In this document: piece after piece, positions 50,747 to 60,115 of the stretch
Position numbering within the stretch: position 1 is the first letter of the stretch
Layout: each line of letters begins with the position of its first letter
NCBI GenBank assembly: GCA_040222235.1
Contig: JAVKDO010000108.1
Span: 27,149-91,148 of the forward strand
Source: UBA6059 sp040222235
Lineage (GTDB): Bacteria; Bacteroidota; Bacteroidia; Cytophagales; Cyclobacteriaceae
Length of the DNA: 64,000 nt
Reading direction: 5' to 3'
The notes under the pieces: generated by a model
What the model saw: the letters and a program-made list of their open reading frames with translations, nothing else
Told to the model about the DNA's origin: nothing
Databases searched by the model: none
Made by a program: the position numbers and the translations under genes

Positions 50747-51763
50747 TGTCCCCATCTGCTGCGGGGGAATCTTTCCTAAATGCTGATAGGCTAACTCGGT
50801 GCACATTCTGCCGCGTGCAGTACGCTTGATAAACCCTTCCATGATTAGGAATGGCTCGTAAACTTCTTCTATGGTTTCTGATTCTTCACCACAAGCGGTT
50901 GCAATAGTGGACAAGCCCACTGGCCCACCTTTGAACTTATCTATGATGGTATTGAGGATACGATTATCCATCTCGTCCAAGCCGTGATCATCTACCTCCA
51001 GTGCCGTCAGCGCAAACTTTGCAATATCCAATGTGATGTCCCCATCCCCCTTGATCTGCGCAAAGTCCCTCGTCCTGCGGAGGAGATTATTGGCAATACG
51101 TGGAGTACCGCGACTCCTTCGAGCAATTTCATACGCCGCGTCATCGTCAATAGCAGTTTTCAAAATGTCCGATGAACGCTGAACTATTCTGGTAAGAAGC
51201 TTGGCATCATAGTATTGGAGCCGTGCATTGATGCCAAAACGAGCTCTTAAAGGAGCGGTGAGCAATCCAGATCTAGTCGTAGCACCAATGAGCGTAAACG
51301 GGTTTAAGCCAATTTGGACAGAGCGAGCATTAGGGCCGCTATCCAGCATGATGTCGATCTTGAAATCCTCCATCGCGGAATAGAGGTATTCTTCTACCAC
51401 AGGATTGAGCCGATGGATCTCGTCAATAAACAGCACATCGTGATCCTCCAAGTTGGTAAGCAATCCAGCAAGATCACTCGGCTTATCTAGTACAGGCCCT
51501 GAGGTTACCCTAAGGCTAGAACCCAATTCGTTAGAAATAATATGTGAGAGCGTAGTTTTTCCAAGACCCGGAGGGCCGTGTAGCAAGACATGATCTAATG
51601 GCTCTGATCGCTGCTTAGCAGCCTGCACGAAGATCTTCACATTCTCAACGACCTTATACTGCCCTGCGAAATCTTCAAAAGACAATGGGCGAAGTGCCTT
51701 TTCAAACTCTTTTTCTGAAGAGTCGAGCCCTTCACCATCTCCCTGAAGATAATCTTCTCGCAT
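50735..51763 (-). CDS. ruvB: Holliday junction branch migration helicase RuvB
   Basis: RuvB is the AAA+ motor that drives branch migration with RuvA. The 342-residue product has the N-terminal LRPLSFEDFAGQ, Walker A GPPGLGKTT, Walker B with sensor residues VLFIDEIHRLNP, the family phrase IGATTRSGLLTAPLRARFG, arginine finger context RRSRGTPRIANNLLRR and the C-terminal winged helix (GGPVGLSTIATACGEE through GFIKRTARGR). Everything expected is present and length is normal. It is transcribed singly here, convergent with the VapBC-like operon. Confidence 0.98.
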   Translation of the reverse strand: MREDYLQGDGEGLDSSEKEFEKALRPLSFEDFAGQYKVVENVKIFVQAAKQRSEPLDHVLLHGPPGLGKTTLSHIISNELGSSLRVTSGPVLDKPSDLAGLLTNLEDHDVLFIDEIHRLNPVVEEYLYSAMEDFKIDIMLDSGPNARSVQIGLNPFTLIGATTRSGLLTAPLRARFGINARLQYYDAKLLTRIVQRSSDILKTAIDDDAAYEIARRSRGTPRIANNLLRRTRDFAQIKGDGDITLDIAKFALTALEVDDHGLDEMDNRILNTIIDKFKGGPVGLSTIATACGEESETIEEVYEPFLIMEGFIKRTARGRMCTELAYQHLGKIPPQQMGTLFE

Positions 51764-51893
51764 TAGTCAATTTTGGCTCTAAAATAGCGATTATTCGTGT
51801 GATAGCATGAAATGATTATCGGAAGGAATCAATGTCAAAGACCTACTCATCAACTCTGAGGGTTATCCATTAAATTGCAGCAAAATCTCATCT

Positions 51894-52928
51894 ATGGCCG
51901 CAATTAATGGTAGTAGGGTAGCCGGAGCGCTGATCCTTGGTGTACTTATTATTTTAGTCGTCAGGTTTACCAATCAGCCGAGCAACCTTACCATGGTGAC
52001 CCTGGGAGGGACTACCATGGGGCCTATCCCCTATACTATCAAGTATCTACACGCTGAGAATACTAGTTACCAAACAGAAGTGGACTCCCTGTTGATTGCT
52101 TTCAACAATTCGCTGAGCACGTATATCCCAGATTCTGAGATTAGTCTATTCAACGATAGCAATGCCATCACTTTCCAGTCGGAGTTTCTGAAGACGATAC
52201 TCGCGAAGACGAAAGAGATATACGAAATAACCAACGGTGCTTTTGACCCGACAGTAGGGCCATTGGTTAATTCTTGGGGCTTTGGACCGGGGAGTGAGCA
52301 AAACTTGCTGGATAGTGCTGTCGTCGATTCACTACTTACTTTGGTGGGATTTGATCAAGTCACTTTTGATGGGTCGGGGGCAACCAAAAACAGCGCAGCT
52401 GTCTACCTCGACTTTAGTGCTATCGCTAAAGGGTACGGCGTGGATGCTGTAGGCGCATTCCTGGAGAGCCGTGGAATCGCAAATTACATGGTGGAGATTG
52501 GCGGGGAAGTTCGATGCAAAGGCAAGAACTCCACTGGTAAAAACTGGCTGATTGGTATAGATGATCCCAACGTGGAACAAAGTCAGCGAAGACTTAAGGC
52601 GACTGTCTATCTTGAGGATAAGTCGCTAGCTACTTCAGGCAACTATCGAAATTTTTATGTCAAGGACGGGCGCAAGATCTCGCATACCATTAGCCCATTT
52701 ACGGGATTTCCGGTAGAGCATTCCTTGTTGAGCGCTTCTGTATTTGCAGATGACTGCATGTCAGCAGATGCCTATGCTACCGGATTCATGGTAATGGGCT
52801 ATGAGAAAAGCCTGGAAGTACTTGAAAAACTCGATGGCGTAGAGGCCTTTTTGATCTACTCCGACGATGAAGGCGAAGTGCAGACCTACGCCACTGCCGG
52901 AATCAAGAATTTTCTTAACGTCGAGTGA
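51894..52928 (+). CDS. apbE: FAD:protein FMN transferase (ApbE)
   Basis: ApbE moves FMN from FAD onto a Thr/Ser of redox proteins such as NqrB/NqrC and RnfG outside the cytoplasmic membrane. The 344-residue protein is anchored by an N-terminal membrane helix (AGALILGVLIILVV). It shows GGTTMGPIPYTIKY, LSTYIPDSEISLFN, GAFDPTVGPLVNSWGFG, LDFSAIAKGYGVDAVG, VEIGGEVRCKG, LATSGNYRNF, KISHTISPFTG and MSADAYATGFMVMG, in the normal order. It leads a three-gene unit with a methyltransferase (three-base gap) and a ZIP transporter. Confidence 0.95.
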   Translation: MAAINGSRVAGALILGVLIILVVRFTNQPSNLTMVTLGGTTMGPIPYTIKYLHAENTSYQTEVDSLLIAFNNSLSTYIPDSEISLFNDSNAITFQSEFLKTILAKTKEIYEITNGAFDPTVGPLVNSWGFGPGSEQNLLDSAVVDSLLTLVGFDQVTFDGSGATKNSAAVYLDFSAIAKGYGVDAVGAFLESRGIANYMVEIGGEVRCKGKNSTGKNWLIGIDDPNVEQSQRRLKATVYLEDKSLATSGNYRNFYVKDGRKISHTISPFTGFPVEHSLLSASVFADDCMSADAYATGFMVMGYEKSLEVLEKLDGVEAFLIYSDDEGEVQTYATAGIKNFLNVE

Positions 52929-52931
52929 TCC

Positions 52932-53666
52932 ATGAATAGAAAGGAGTGGTTTGGTGAGTGGTTCAATTCACCGTACTATCATATACTGTATAGTCATCGG
53001 GATTATGAAGATGCGCAGCTATTCATCGATAATCTAATCGAGAAGTTGGCTATGCCCATAGAAAGCCAGGTACTTGACATTGCTTGCGGCAAAGGGCGCC
53101 ACTCCATATATCTCAACCAAAAAGGGTTTGATGTCACAGGGATTGACCTTTCTCCAGAAAACATCAAGAAAGCCCGCAAATCCGAAAATGATCGACTGAG
53201 ATTTGATGTGCATGACATGCGTGAAGAATACAAGGATCATAGTTTCGACCTTGGTTTGAATTTGTTCACAAGTTTCGGCTACTTCAACACAGACGAAGAG
53301 CATGCACAAGCCATTTGGGCGATCGCAAATTCAATCAAGGCCTCAGGCTACTTTCTGTTAGACTTTCTCAATCCATTTGTTGTCATCAACAATCTGGTTC
53401 ATGAAGAGGTCAAGCGCGTCGAGGGGATTGAATTTTTGATTAAAAAGAGCTACGATGGGGAATTTATTCTTAAGGATATTCATTTTAATGATTCACAAAC
53501 AGAATATCATTATCAAGAGAAAGTGAAGGCCATTAGACGAACCGAGTTTTTGAACTATTTCGAGCGTGCAGGACTAGAAGTCATTGAGCTATACGGCGAC
53601 TATGGGCTAGGCGGCTACATGGCAGAGACTTCTGAGCGACTTATTTTTCTTACCAGAAAATGCTGA
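52932..53666 (+). CDS. Class I SAM-dependent methyltransferase
   Basis: The 244-residue protein has the SAM motif VLDIACGKGRHSIYLNQKGF and the acidic loop VTGIDLSPENIKKA, followed by FDVHDMREE and LGLNLFTSFGYF in motif IV position. The last third (LIKKSYDGEFILKDI, TEFLNYFERAGLEVIELYGDY) completes a small-molecule methyltransferase fold. It starts three bases after apbE and overlaps the ZIP gene by seven bases. The substrate is not apparent from the sequence, and the link to ApbE is only positional. Confidence 0.88.
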   Translation: MNRKEWFGEWFNSPYYHILYSHRDYEDAQLFIDNLIEKLAMPIESQVLDIACGKGRHSIYLNQKGFDVTGIDLSPENIKKARKSENDRLRFDVHDMREEYKDHSFDLGLNLFTSFGYFNTDEEHAQAIWAIANSIKASGYFLLDFLNPFVVINNLVHEEVKRVEGIEFLIKKSYDGEFILKDIHFNDSQTEYHYQEKVKAIRRTEFLNYFERAGLEVIELYGDYGLGGYMAETSERLIFLTRKC

Positions 53667-54391
53667 GTAATACCCTCATATTATTTTTGACGAGCCTCTT
53701 TGGTGGATTGGCTGTCTACCTCTTACCCAAGTTGACAGGACAGCAACTCAAAATGCCCTTAGTGTTTGCCGGATCCTACCTTTTTGCGGTGACCATCATC
53801 CATATCATGCCGGAGCTCTTTCACTCTACAACAGAGGGCAGCACCATCGGAATTATGGTACTTCTGGGATTCTTCTTCCAGTACTTTCTCGAGTTTTTCA
53901 CAGCAGGTGTCGAGCATGGCCATATGCACAAGCATACGCATGATCATCATCACTCTACCGGCTCGATCTATATGTTGATGATTGGCTTGTCGCTTCATGC
54001 CTTTCTTGAGGGCACGCTGATATCTCATCCATCGGCATTACATTCAAAGCATGATTCTAGCGCACTTTTACTTGGGATCATACTGCATAAGATGCCTGCT
54101 GCATTTGCATTGATGTCAGTACTCACTTGCGAGTTTAGCAAGCGGACGATACCCGTTGTGCTGTTGGTGATTTTTTCATTGATGAGTCCTGCTGGCCTCA
54201 TTTCGGGGGATTTTATTCCCCTATCGGAAAATGGTGTCATCCTGCTTTTTGCCTTTGTCAGTGGTAACTTCTTACATATCTCGACCACCATTTTTATAGA
54301 GTCGAGCCCAGAGCACAGTTGGAGCCTGCCCAAGGTGGTGATCAGTGTGCTAGGAGCATTATTCGCGATAGCTGCGGAGATGGTTTTTTAG
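53660..54391 (+). CDS. ZIP-family metal transporter
   Basis: The 243-residue inner-membrane protein has eight hydrophobic segments and a His-rich cytoplasmic loop (HGHMHKHTHDHHH, about 93-105) between helices 3 and 4. The metal-site helices read IIHIMPELF and LSLHAFLEGT (H--EG), then ILHKMPAAFAL (HK-P) in TM5, as in ZIP transporters. It is predicted to import zinc or a similar divalent metal. The gene ends convergently with the PagL-like gene, with a four-base overlap. Confidence 0.9.
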   Translation: MLSNTLILFLTSLFGGLAVYLLPKLTGQQLKMPLVFAGSYLFAVTIIHIMPELFHSTTEGSTIGIMVLLGFFFQYFLEFFTAGVEHGHMHKHTHDHHHSTGSIYMLMIGLSLHAFLEGTLISHPSALHSKHDSSALLLGIILHKMPAAFALMSVLTCEFSKRTIPVVLLVIFSLMSPAGLISGDFIPLSENGVILLFAFVSGNFLHISTTIFIESSPEHSWSLPKVVISVLGALFAIAAEMVF

Positions 54392-55479
54392 TGAATCAGG
54401 TACCCCAATCTTAGATCAAGGTTCTCCGCTACATGGCCGTGAGCAATCAGTGAAGTGCCAATCTGCCACTGCTCTCCTAAGCGATAGAGTATCTCGTATC
54501 GCTGATAGAACTGACGATCCATCGGAGGATAGTTTCGATAAGCGTACCAGCCAATCTGCTGGTTGAAGGTGAGCTTTCCAAAGACAAAATTATGGCCAAC
54601 TAGCAACCCTACGAGGTAGGGGTCATAGGCCGAACCTGTGATTTCAGCTGTACGGGCATAGGAGCCATCTCTGATCACCTCAACGCCCACATTGAAGGCA
54701 TTGGTATGTGTGATATGATACAGTACCCCAACTGAGAGCCCCAACAATACCTCACGACTATTGTCAACATTCGAAGTAGTATCCAGATCAACCTCCGGCA
54801 ATGTGCTAAAAAACCGTACGTAACCACCGAGTTGACCTTTCTGGTCATTTCTTTTCTCTCGAACCTGCAAGTCGAGCGGCTTAGGCAGGTATTTCACCCC
54901 GACGGTCATTGTTGGAAAATTCATCCCCTTGTTGGGTTGTTTCATTCCGCCGTTAGAAATATGGTTGTAGTGGAGACCTCCCATTAGCGTAACCTTTTCC
55001 GTTAGGCGATAATTGGCATTAGGCCCAATTACCAGCAAGAAGCTGACCGGGGAGCTGTAGAAAGTGTTTTCTGGATTATCAATTGGGTCGTGTACTCGAT
55101 TTAGGTAGGTTATGCCCGCACCAGCCCGAAGACTGAAAAACAGTCTTTTCCGATAGGAAAGATAGGGCTCAGCGAAATAGGTGAGATTGTAGGAGCTTCC
55201 GAGTTGATCGGGGTTTTGATAGTTGAAGTAGTTGAATGCGAGACCTGTCTGACTGTAGCAGTTGCAGCTGTCCCAAGCCCTTTCCGAGGTTTTGACCCTG
55301 CTCCAGTCCAGTTGTAAGCCTATGGGAGCAGATTGAGATATGGCTTGGAGTTCACTTGAGTGTGGGATGATCCAGCCGTAGTGGCCAGATAGACCATAGA
55401 CTGGGTGGCGCTGGGCGCTGAGTTTGATGGACACTCCAATAGTGAGCCCAAGTAGTACAAGAAAACGAAGCTTTGCCAT
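54388..55479 (-). CDS. PagL-like acyloxyacyl hydrolase (lipid A deacylase)
   Basis: The 363-residue protein has a signal peptide (about 1-22, IKLSAQ) and a beta-barrel profile of alternating hydrophobic residues through to the C-terminus. The PagL active-site stretch is GLHYNHISNGGMKQPNKGMNF, with His173, Ser175 and Asn176. It is thus predicted to be an outer-membrane lipid A 3-O-deacylase or a related acyl hydrolase. At 363 residues it is about twice the length of PagL from Proteobacteria, with an extra C-terminal barrel half, as is normal for the Bacteroidota family. It stands alone. Confidence 0.82.
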   Translation of the reverse strand: MAKLRFLVLLGLTIGVSIKLSAQRHPVYGLSGHYGWIIPHSSELQAISQSAPIGLQLDWSRVKTSERAWDSCNCYSQTGLAFNYFNYQNPDQLGSSYNLTYFAEPYLSYRKRLFFSLRAGAGITYLNRVHDPIDNPENTFYSSPVSFLLVIGPNANYRLTEKVTLMGGLHYNHISNGGMKQPNKGMNFPTMTVGVKYLPKPLDLQVREKRNDQKGQLGGYVRFFSTLPEVDLDTTSNVDNSREVLLGLSVGVLYHITHTNAFNVGVEVIRDGSYARTAEITGSAYDPYLVGLLVGHNFVFGKLTFNQQIGWYAYRNYPPMDRQFYQRYEILYRLGEQWQIGTSLIAHGHVAENLDLRLGYLIH

Positions 55480-55540
55480 AACGATACTGTAGGTAAAGTT
55501 AGTGGACGCGCTTCAAAGTAAGACGTAATGGTAATAGTGA

Positions 55541-55573
55541 AAACAAAAGCCCCAACTCAAAGAGTCAGGGCTT
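55541..55573 (-). terminator. Terminator of the nrdB-nrdA unit
   Basis: Minus strand: AAGCCC-t-GACTC pairs with GAGT-tg-GGGCTT over a three-base loop, followed by TTGTTTT. It lies 27 bases after the nrdA stop. Confidence 0.75.
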
Positions 55574-55600
55574 CATAACAATTAATTCACATTCAAAATT

Positions 55601-57997
55601 TTAGCCACCGCACATCTCGCAGTTGTCTGGATCATCTAGCGAACATTGGATCGCCTGTTGATTGGGAGACTGCTGTGAAGTCACCTCCTGTGCAGATTGC
55701 GCTTGTTGCGACTTAGGTTGTTCTTTTTGCTGCTTCTCTACGGTAAACTTGATCGCATCAGCTGCGGCCTTAGTTCTCAAGTAGTACATACCCGTCTTCA
55801 AGCCAAGCTTCCAGGCATGGAAGTGCATAGATGTCAACTTACCGAAGTTAGCGTCGATCATATGTACGTTCAAGCTTTGGCTCTGGCAGATATAAGCACC
55901 GCGATCAGCACTCATCTCGAGGACTTTCTTCTGCGAGATTTCCCATACTGTCTTGTAAAGCGCTTTGATCTCATCAGGAATCTCCGCAATTCCCTGAACA
56001 GAGCCGTTGGCCTCTATGATTCTGTTTTTCATGCTGCCATTCCAGATGCCGAGCTTGATCAAATCCTTCATGAGGTGCTTATTTACAATCACAAACTCAC
56101 CAGAGAGTACTCGACGTGAGTAAATGTTTGATGTATAAGGCTCAAAGCACTCGTTGTTACCCAGTATTTGAGAGGTAGAGGCGGTTGGCATTGGTGCGAC
56201 TAACAATGAGTTGCGCACTCCATTTTTCTTCACTTTTTGCTTAAGATCTGTCCAATCCCAACGACCAGAGTCTGGGGTTACACCCCACATGTCAAACTGA
56301 AAGATGCCTTTGGACACTGGAGAGCCCTTAAAGGTCTCATAGGGGCCTTCATTAATTGCAATCTCCATTGAAGTCTCCATCGCACCAAAGTAGATGGTCT
56401 CGAAGATTTCTTTGTTGAGTTGCTTGGCTTCTGCTGAGTCAAATGGCAATCTTAGCAATGCGAAAGCATCAGCCAATCCTTGCACTCCAAGGCCGATAGG
56501 TCTATGGCGCATGTTAGAGTTCTGTGCTTCAGGTACTGGATAGTAGTTCACATCGATCACCTTGTTGAGGTTGCGTGTGGCTACTTTAGTAATCTTATAA
56601 AGTGCTTCATGATCAAACTGACCATCTTCAGTCACGAATTTCGGTAGAGAAATAGAGGCCAGGTTACACACGGCTACTTCATCTGGCGCAGTATACTCGA
56701 TGATCTCCGTACACAGGTTAGAAGACTTGATGGTTCCCAGGTTCTTCTGGTTAGACTTCTTATTTGCAGCATCCTTGAAGAGCATGTAAGGAGTACCAGT
56801 CTCAATCTGAGACTCAAGCACTTCAAACCAAAGCTCTTGGGCCTTTACCGTTTTGCGTGCTTTACCTTCTTTCTCATACTTTTCGTACAGCTTCTCAAAC
56901 TCCTCACCATAGCAGTCAGCAAGGCCAGGAGCTTCATTAGGACAGAAAAGTGACCAGTCCTCATTAGCCTCAACCCGCTTCATGAACAGATCCGAAATCC
57001 AAAGTGCGTAGAATAAGTCTCTGGCTCTGAGCTCTTCCTTACCATGATTCTTTTTCATCTGGAGGAAGTCGAAAATATCCGCATGCCAAGGCTCTAGATA
57101 GATCGCGAAACTTCCTTTGCGCTTACCACCACCTTGATCCACATATCTTGCGGTCATGTCGAAGTTGCGGAGCATTGGGACGATACCGTTGGATACGCCG
57201 TTAGTACCCTTAATATAGGAGCCAGTCGCCCTCACATTGTGAATGCTAAGACCAATACCACCAGCAGATTGAGAAATCTTAGCGCACTGCTTTAATGTAT
57301 CATAGATACCATCGATGCTATCGTCCTTCATGGTTAGCAAGAAGCATGAAGAAAGCTGTGGCTTAGGCGTACCTGCGTTGAAGAGTGTGGGGGTAGCATG
57401 TGTGAACCACTTCTCACTGAGCAAGTGGTAGGTCTCTATCGCTGCTTTAATATCTTCTTTGTGAATACCTACAGCCACGCGCATCAGCATATGCTGAGGA
57501 CGTTCTACTACTTTACCGTCAAGACGCATTAAATAAGAGCGTTCTAATGTCTTGAAGCCAAAATAATCGTAGCTAAAGTCCCTATCGTAAATAATGCTAG
57601 AGTCGAGCAGCGCTGCATTCTTTTTGATAATTCCATACACGTCGGTAGCAACCAATGACGCATTCTCCCCTGTTTTGGGGTCGATGTAGGTGTAAAGCCT
57701 TTTCATGGTACTAGAAAAGGACTTACTAGTAGTCTTGTGCAGATTGGAGATCGCTATACGTGCTGCTAATGTCGCATAGTCAGGATGCTTAGTTGTCAAC
57801 GAAGCAGCGGTCTCAGCTGCCAGGTTATCCAATTCTTGGGTCGTCACACCGTCAAAGATTCCATCAATCACCTTCTTGGCGATATCAATGGTCTCTACGA
57901 ACTGCATGTTTAGACCGTAGCATAGCTTGTCTATGCGTGCTGTGATTTTATCGAATTTTACTGATTCGCGTCTTCCGTCTCTTTTTATTACAAACAT
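55601..57997 (-). CDS. nrdA: Ribonucleoside-diphosphate reductase, alpha subunit (class Ia)
   Basis: NrdA is the catalytic subunit that reduces ribonucleoside diphosphates, with the radical supplied by NrdB. The 798-residue product has an N-terminal ATP-cone for allosteric activity control (MFVIKRDGRRESVKFDKI to about 92), the substrate-cysteine contexts PQLSSCFLL and NLCTEI (N-C-E catalytic triad), and GGGKRKGSFAIYLEPWH. Redox cysteines CEMCGG close the C-terminus (the last Cys pair Cys793/Cys796). A Gln/Ser-rich linker (about 755-785) precedes it. The gene lies 25 bases after nrdB on the same strand. Confidence 0.97.
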   Translation of the reverse strand: MFVIKRDGRRESVKFDKITARIDKLCYGLNMQFVETIDIAKKVIDGIFDGVTTQELDNLAAETAASLTTKHPDYATLAARIAISNLHKTTSKSFSSTMKRLYTYIDPKTGENASLVATDVYGIIKKNAALLDSSIIYDRDFSYDYFGFKTLERSYLMRLDGKVVERPQHMLMRVAVGIHKEDIKAAIETYHLLSEKWFTHATPTLFNAGTPKPQLSSCFLLTMKDDSIDGIYDTLKQCAKISQSAGGIGLSIHNVRATGSYIKGTNGVSNGIVPMLRNFDMTARYVDQGGGKRKGSFAIYLEPWHADIFDFLQMKKNHGKEELRARDLFYALWISDLFMKRVEANEDWSLFCPNEAPGLADCYGEEFEKLYEKYEKEGKARKTVKAQELWFEVLESQIETGTPYMLFKDAANKKSNQKNLGTIKSSNLCTEIIEYTAPDEVAVCNLASISLPKFVTEDGQFDHEALYKITKVATRNLNKVIDVNYYPVPEAQNSNMRHRPIGLGVQGLADAFALLRLPFDSAEAKQLNKEIFETIYFGAMETSMEIAINEGPYETFKGSPVSKGIFQFDMWGVTPDSGRWDWTDLKQKVKKNGVRNSLLVAPMPTASTSQILGNNECFEPYTSNIYSRRVLSGEFVIVNKHLMKDLIKLGIWNGSMKNRIIEANGSVQGIAEIPDEIKALYKTVWEISQKKVLEMSADRGAYICQSQSLNVHMIDANFGKLTSMHFHAWKLGLKTGMYYLRTKAAADAIKFTVEKQQKEQPKSQQAQSAQEVTSQQSPNQQAIQCSLDDPDNCEMCGG

Positions 57998-58022
57998 TTT
58001 GCTCTTATGGGTTTAATAGGGT

Positions 58023-59015
58023 CTAAAAATCTTCGTCAAGCGAGAATTTTGGTGAGTCATTGTCAGCGTCGCTATTCAAAACGCCTGCTTTCTGGTATTC
58101 TGCTACACGCTTCTCAAAAAAGTTGGTTTTTCCTTGAAGTGAGATCATTTCCATGAAATCGAATGGGTTGGTAGCGTTGTATATTTTTGGGCATCCTAAT
58201 TCTTGTAGCAACCTATCGGCAACAAACTCAATATACTTACACATCAAGTCTGAGTTCATGCCAATGAGTCTTACCGGAAGGGCTTCCGATACAAACTCCT
58301 GCTCAAGCGCTACTGCATCACGAATGATCTCGATTACAGTTTCTTCGGGAAGCTTGTTTTTTATGTGCTGTGTGTAAAGGTGACAAGCAAAGTCACAGTG
58401 TAAGCCTTCGTCACGTGAGATTAATTCGTTAGAGAACGTAAGTCCAGGCATCAGGCCTCTTTTCTTCAACCAGAAGATAGAGCAAAAGCTGCCTGAGAAG
58501 AAAATTCCTTCTACGGCTGCAAAAGCAATTAGTCTTTCAGCGAAACTTCCTTTGTCAATCCACCTTAGTGCCCACTCTGCTTTTTTCTTTACAAGATCCA
58601 TAGTCTCGATGGCGTGGAAGAGCGTGCTCTTCTCTACCGGATCCTTTACGTAGGTATCTATTAGTAATGAGTAAGTCTCAGAATGTATGTTCTCAATGGC
58701 TATCTGGAAACCATAGAAAAATTTGGCTTCCGTATACTGTACCTCAGAAACAAAATTCTCCGCTAGGTTCTCATTAACGATCCCATCGCTTGCTGCAAAG
58801 AAGGCAAGTACGTGCTTGATGAAATGATGCTCACCATCATTGAGATTAACCCAATCTTTAAGGTCTTGACCCAAGTCTATTTCTTCGGCAGTCCAGAAGC
58901 TGGCCTCCGCTTTTTTATAATATTCCCAGATATCAGAATGCTGAATGGGAAAGATGACGAATCGGTCTTTATTCTCTTTTAGTATTGGCTCCTCTAATTC
59001 AACTTCGTGGCTCAT
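58023..59015 (-). CDS. nrdB: Ribonucleoside-diphosphate reductase, beta subunit (class Ia)
   Basis: NrdB houses the diiron-tyrosyl radical. The 330-residue product is of the eukaryote-like R2 type, starting with a short Glu/Asp tail and FVIFPIQHSDIWEYYKKAEA. Metal ligands are visible as WTAEEID (Asp), IAIENIHSETYS (Glu and His, with the radical Tyr seven residues after Glu) and RDEGLHCDFACHL (Glu and His); the C-terminal tail SPKFSLDEDF would bind NrdA. It is the first gene of the nrdB-nrdA unit. The 465-base space upstream holds no evident NrdR box that I can recognise. Confidence 0.97.
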   Translation of the reverse strand: MSHEVELEEPILKENKDRFVIFPIQHSDIWEYYKKAEASFWTAEEIDLGQDLKDWVNLNDGEHHFIKHVLAFFAASDGIVNENLAENFVSEVQYTEAKFFYGFQIAIENIHSETYSLLIDTYVKDPVEKSTLFHAIETMDLVKKKAEWALRWIDKGSFAERLIAFAAVEGIFFSGSFCSIFWLKKRGLMPGLTFSNELISRDEGLHCDFACHLYTQHIKNKLPEETVIEIIRDAVALEQEFVSEALPVRLIGMNSDLMCKYIEFVADRLLQELGCPKIYNATNPFDFMEMISLQGKTNFFEKRVAEYQKAGVLNSDADNDSPKFSLDEDF

Positions 59016-59414
59016 TTAATCTATTGTATTTACACTATTACAAATTACTTCAATTACCTCTCCCAAAAGAGCTTTATCATAGGACAAAGCATTATCACCA
59101 AGCGAACTGAGTGATTCCGCTGTTTGTTTCATAGCTGGCATGTATTTTCTAGGAGTCTGACCAGAAAGAAAAGAGCAATTTTCTTCAGTCGAGTGCTACA
59201 AATATTATAAAAAGAGGACTAAAAATCAAAGCTCCAAAATGGTCTGAGAGGAGTGAAAAAGTCGGTTGGATTTTGGGCCATAAAGCACTGAATGTAAGGG
59301 GGCAATGAAAGATTAATACAATCTTAACTTCTAGGATTTTGGCGCGTATACCGAGGTGAACGGAGGCCAAAATATTTTAAAAAACTTTTTAAGGGGTTGT
59401 TATAGTGGGTAGGG
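59016..59414. other. Gene-free stretch upstream of nrdB and rplU
   Basis: A 400-base divergent intergenic region between nrdB (leftward) and rplU (rightward). I recognise the rplU promoter at its right end (59415-59445) but no confident promoter for nrdB, no riboswitch and no gene; the small minus-strand frame at 59185-59370 has no features. Regulatory elements for nrdB are likely here. Confidence 0.5.
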
Positions 59415-59445
59415 TTTGAATATTTAGACTATTAACCTATCTTTG
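59415..59445 (+). promoter_or_regulatory. rplU-rpmA promoter, full Bacteroidota consensus
   Basis: TTTG (59415-59418), a 19-base spacer and TATCTTTG (59438-59445) match the Bacteroidota consensus in both elements and in spacing. The rplU ATG is 36 bases downstream. Confidence 0.85.
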
Positions 59446-59480
59446 CATTCCATTTTTGGAGAAGTAATACGAAAAGCTAT

Positions 59481-59789
59481 ATGTACGCAATTGTTGATAT
59501 CGCTGGTAAGCAGTTCAAAGTTTCTAAAGACCAGTACGTTTACACACCTAGGTTAGAAGGTGATGAAGGAGCGGCGGTCGAGTTTGATAATGTGCTGCTA
59601 GTAGATGATGATGGCAAGATCAAAGTAGGGCAACCTACTATCAAAGGAGCGAAGGTTTCTGGTAAGATACTTGGTCATGGAAAAGATGATAAGGTCATCG
59701 TTTTCAAAAAGAAAAGAAGAAAAGGATACAAGAAGAAGAACGGTCACAGACAGGAGTTCTCTAAAGTATTAATTGAAGACATTAAATAA
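59481..59789 (+). CDS. rplU: 50S ribosomal protein L21
   Basis: The 102-residue product is a complete L21: MYAIVDIAGKQFKVSKDQYVY at the start, VEFDNVLLVDDDGKIKVGQP in the middle, and the basic rRNA-binding KKRRKGYKKKNGHRQEF near the end. L21 binds 23S rRNA. It is the first gene of the conserved rplU-rpmA operon and follows a full-consensus promoter. Spacing to rpmA is nine bases. Confidence 0.98.
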   Translation: MYAIVDIAGKQFKVSKDQYVYTPRLEGDEGAAVEFDNVLLVDDDGKIKVGQPTIKGAKVSGKILGHGKDDKVIVFKKKRRKGYKKKNGHRQEFSKVLIEDIK

Positions 59790-59798
59790 GAATAAGCC

Positions 59799-60059
59799 AT
59801 GGCGCACAAAAAAGGAGTCGGTAGTTCTAGAAACGGAAGAGAGTCGCATAGTAAAAGACTTGGTGTAAAGATATTTGGTGGTCAAGCTGCCATAGCTGGT
59901 AATATCATCGTACGTCAGCGTGGAACAAAGCATCACCCAGGCCCTAATGTTGGTCTTGGTAGAGATCATACATTGTTTGCCCTCACTGATGGTACTGTAG
60001 AGTTTAAGAAGGGAAGAGAAAACAGATCTTTCGTATCTGTCGTTCCTGCTGAGGCTTAA
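59799..60059 (+). CDS. rpmA: 50S ribosomal protein L27
   Basis: The 86-residue L27 starts MAHKKGVGSSRNGRESHSKR, the flexible N-terminal arm that reaches the peptidyl-transferase centre, and continues with LGVKIFGGQAAIAGNIIVRQ and GLGRDHTLFALTDG. It lacks the extra N-terminal segment that Firmicutes process with Prp. It pairs with rplU and is followed by a hairpin terminator 24 bases after its stop. Confidence 0.98.
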   Translation: MAHKKGVGSSRNGRESHSKRLGVKIFGGQAAIAGNIIVRQRGTKHHPGPNVGLGRDHTLFALTDGTVEFKKGRENRSFVSVVPAEA

Positions 60060-60083
60060 GCAAAATCAATAAAGTTTACAGAG

Positions 60084-60114
60084 ACCCATGATTCGAAAGG
60101 ATCATGGTTTTTTT
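60084..60114 (+). terminator. Terminator of rplU-rpmA
   Basis: CCATGAT and ATCATGG pair around an eight-base loop, followed by seven Ts. It also ends just short of the convergent lipoprotein gene. Confidence 0.85.
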
Positions 60115-60115
60115 G

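Noticed and set aside
59185..59370. 61-residue minus-strand frame between nrdB and rplU
   Set aside because: Hydrophobic by composition only, no start context, and it lies in a divergent promoter region.
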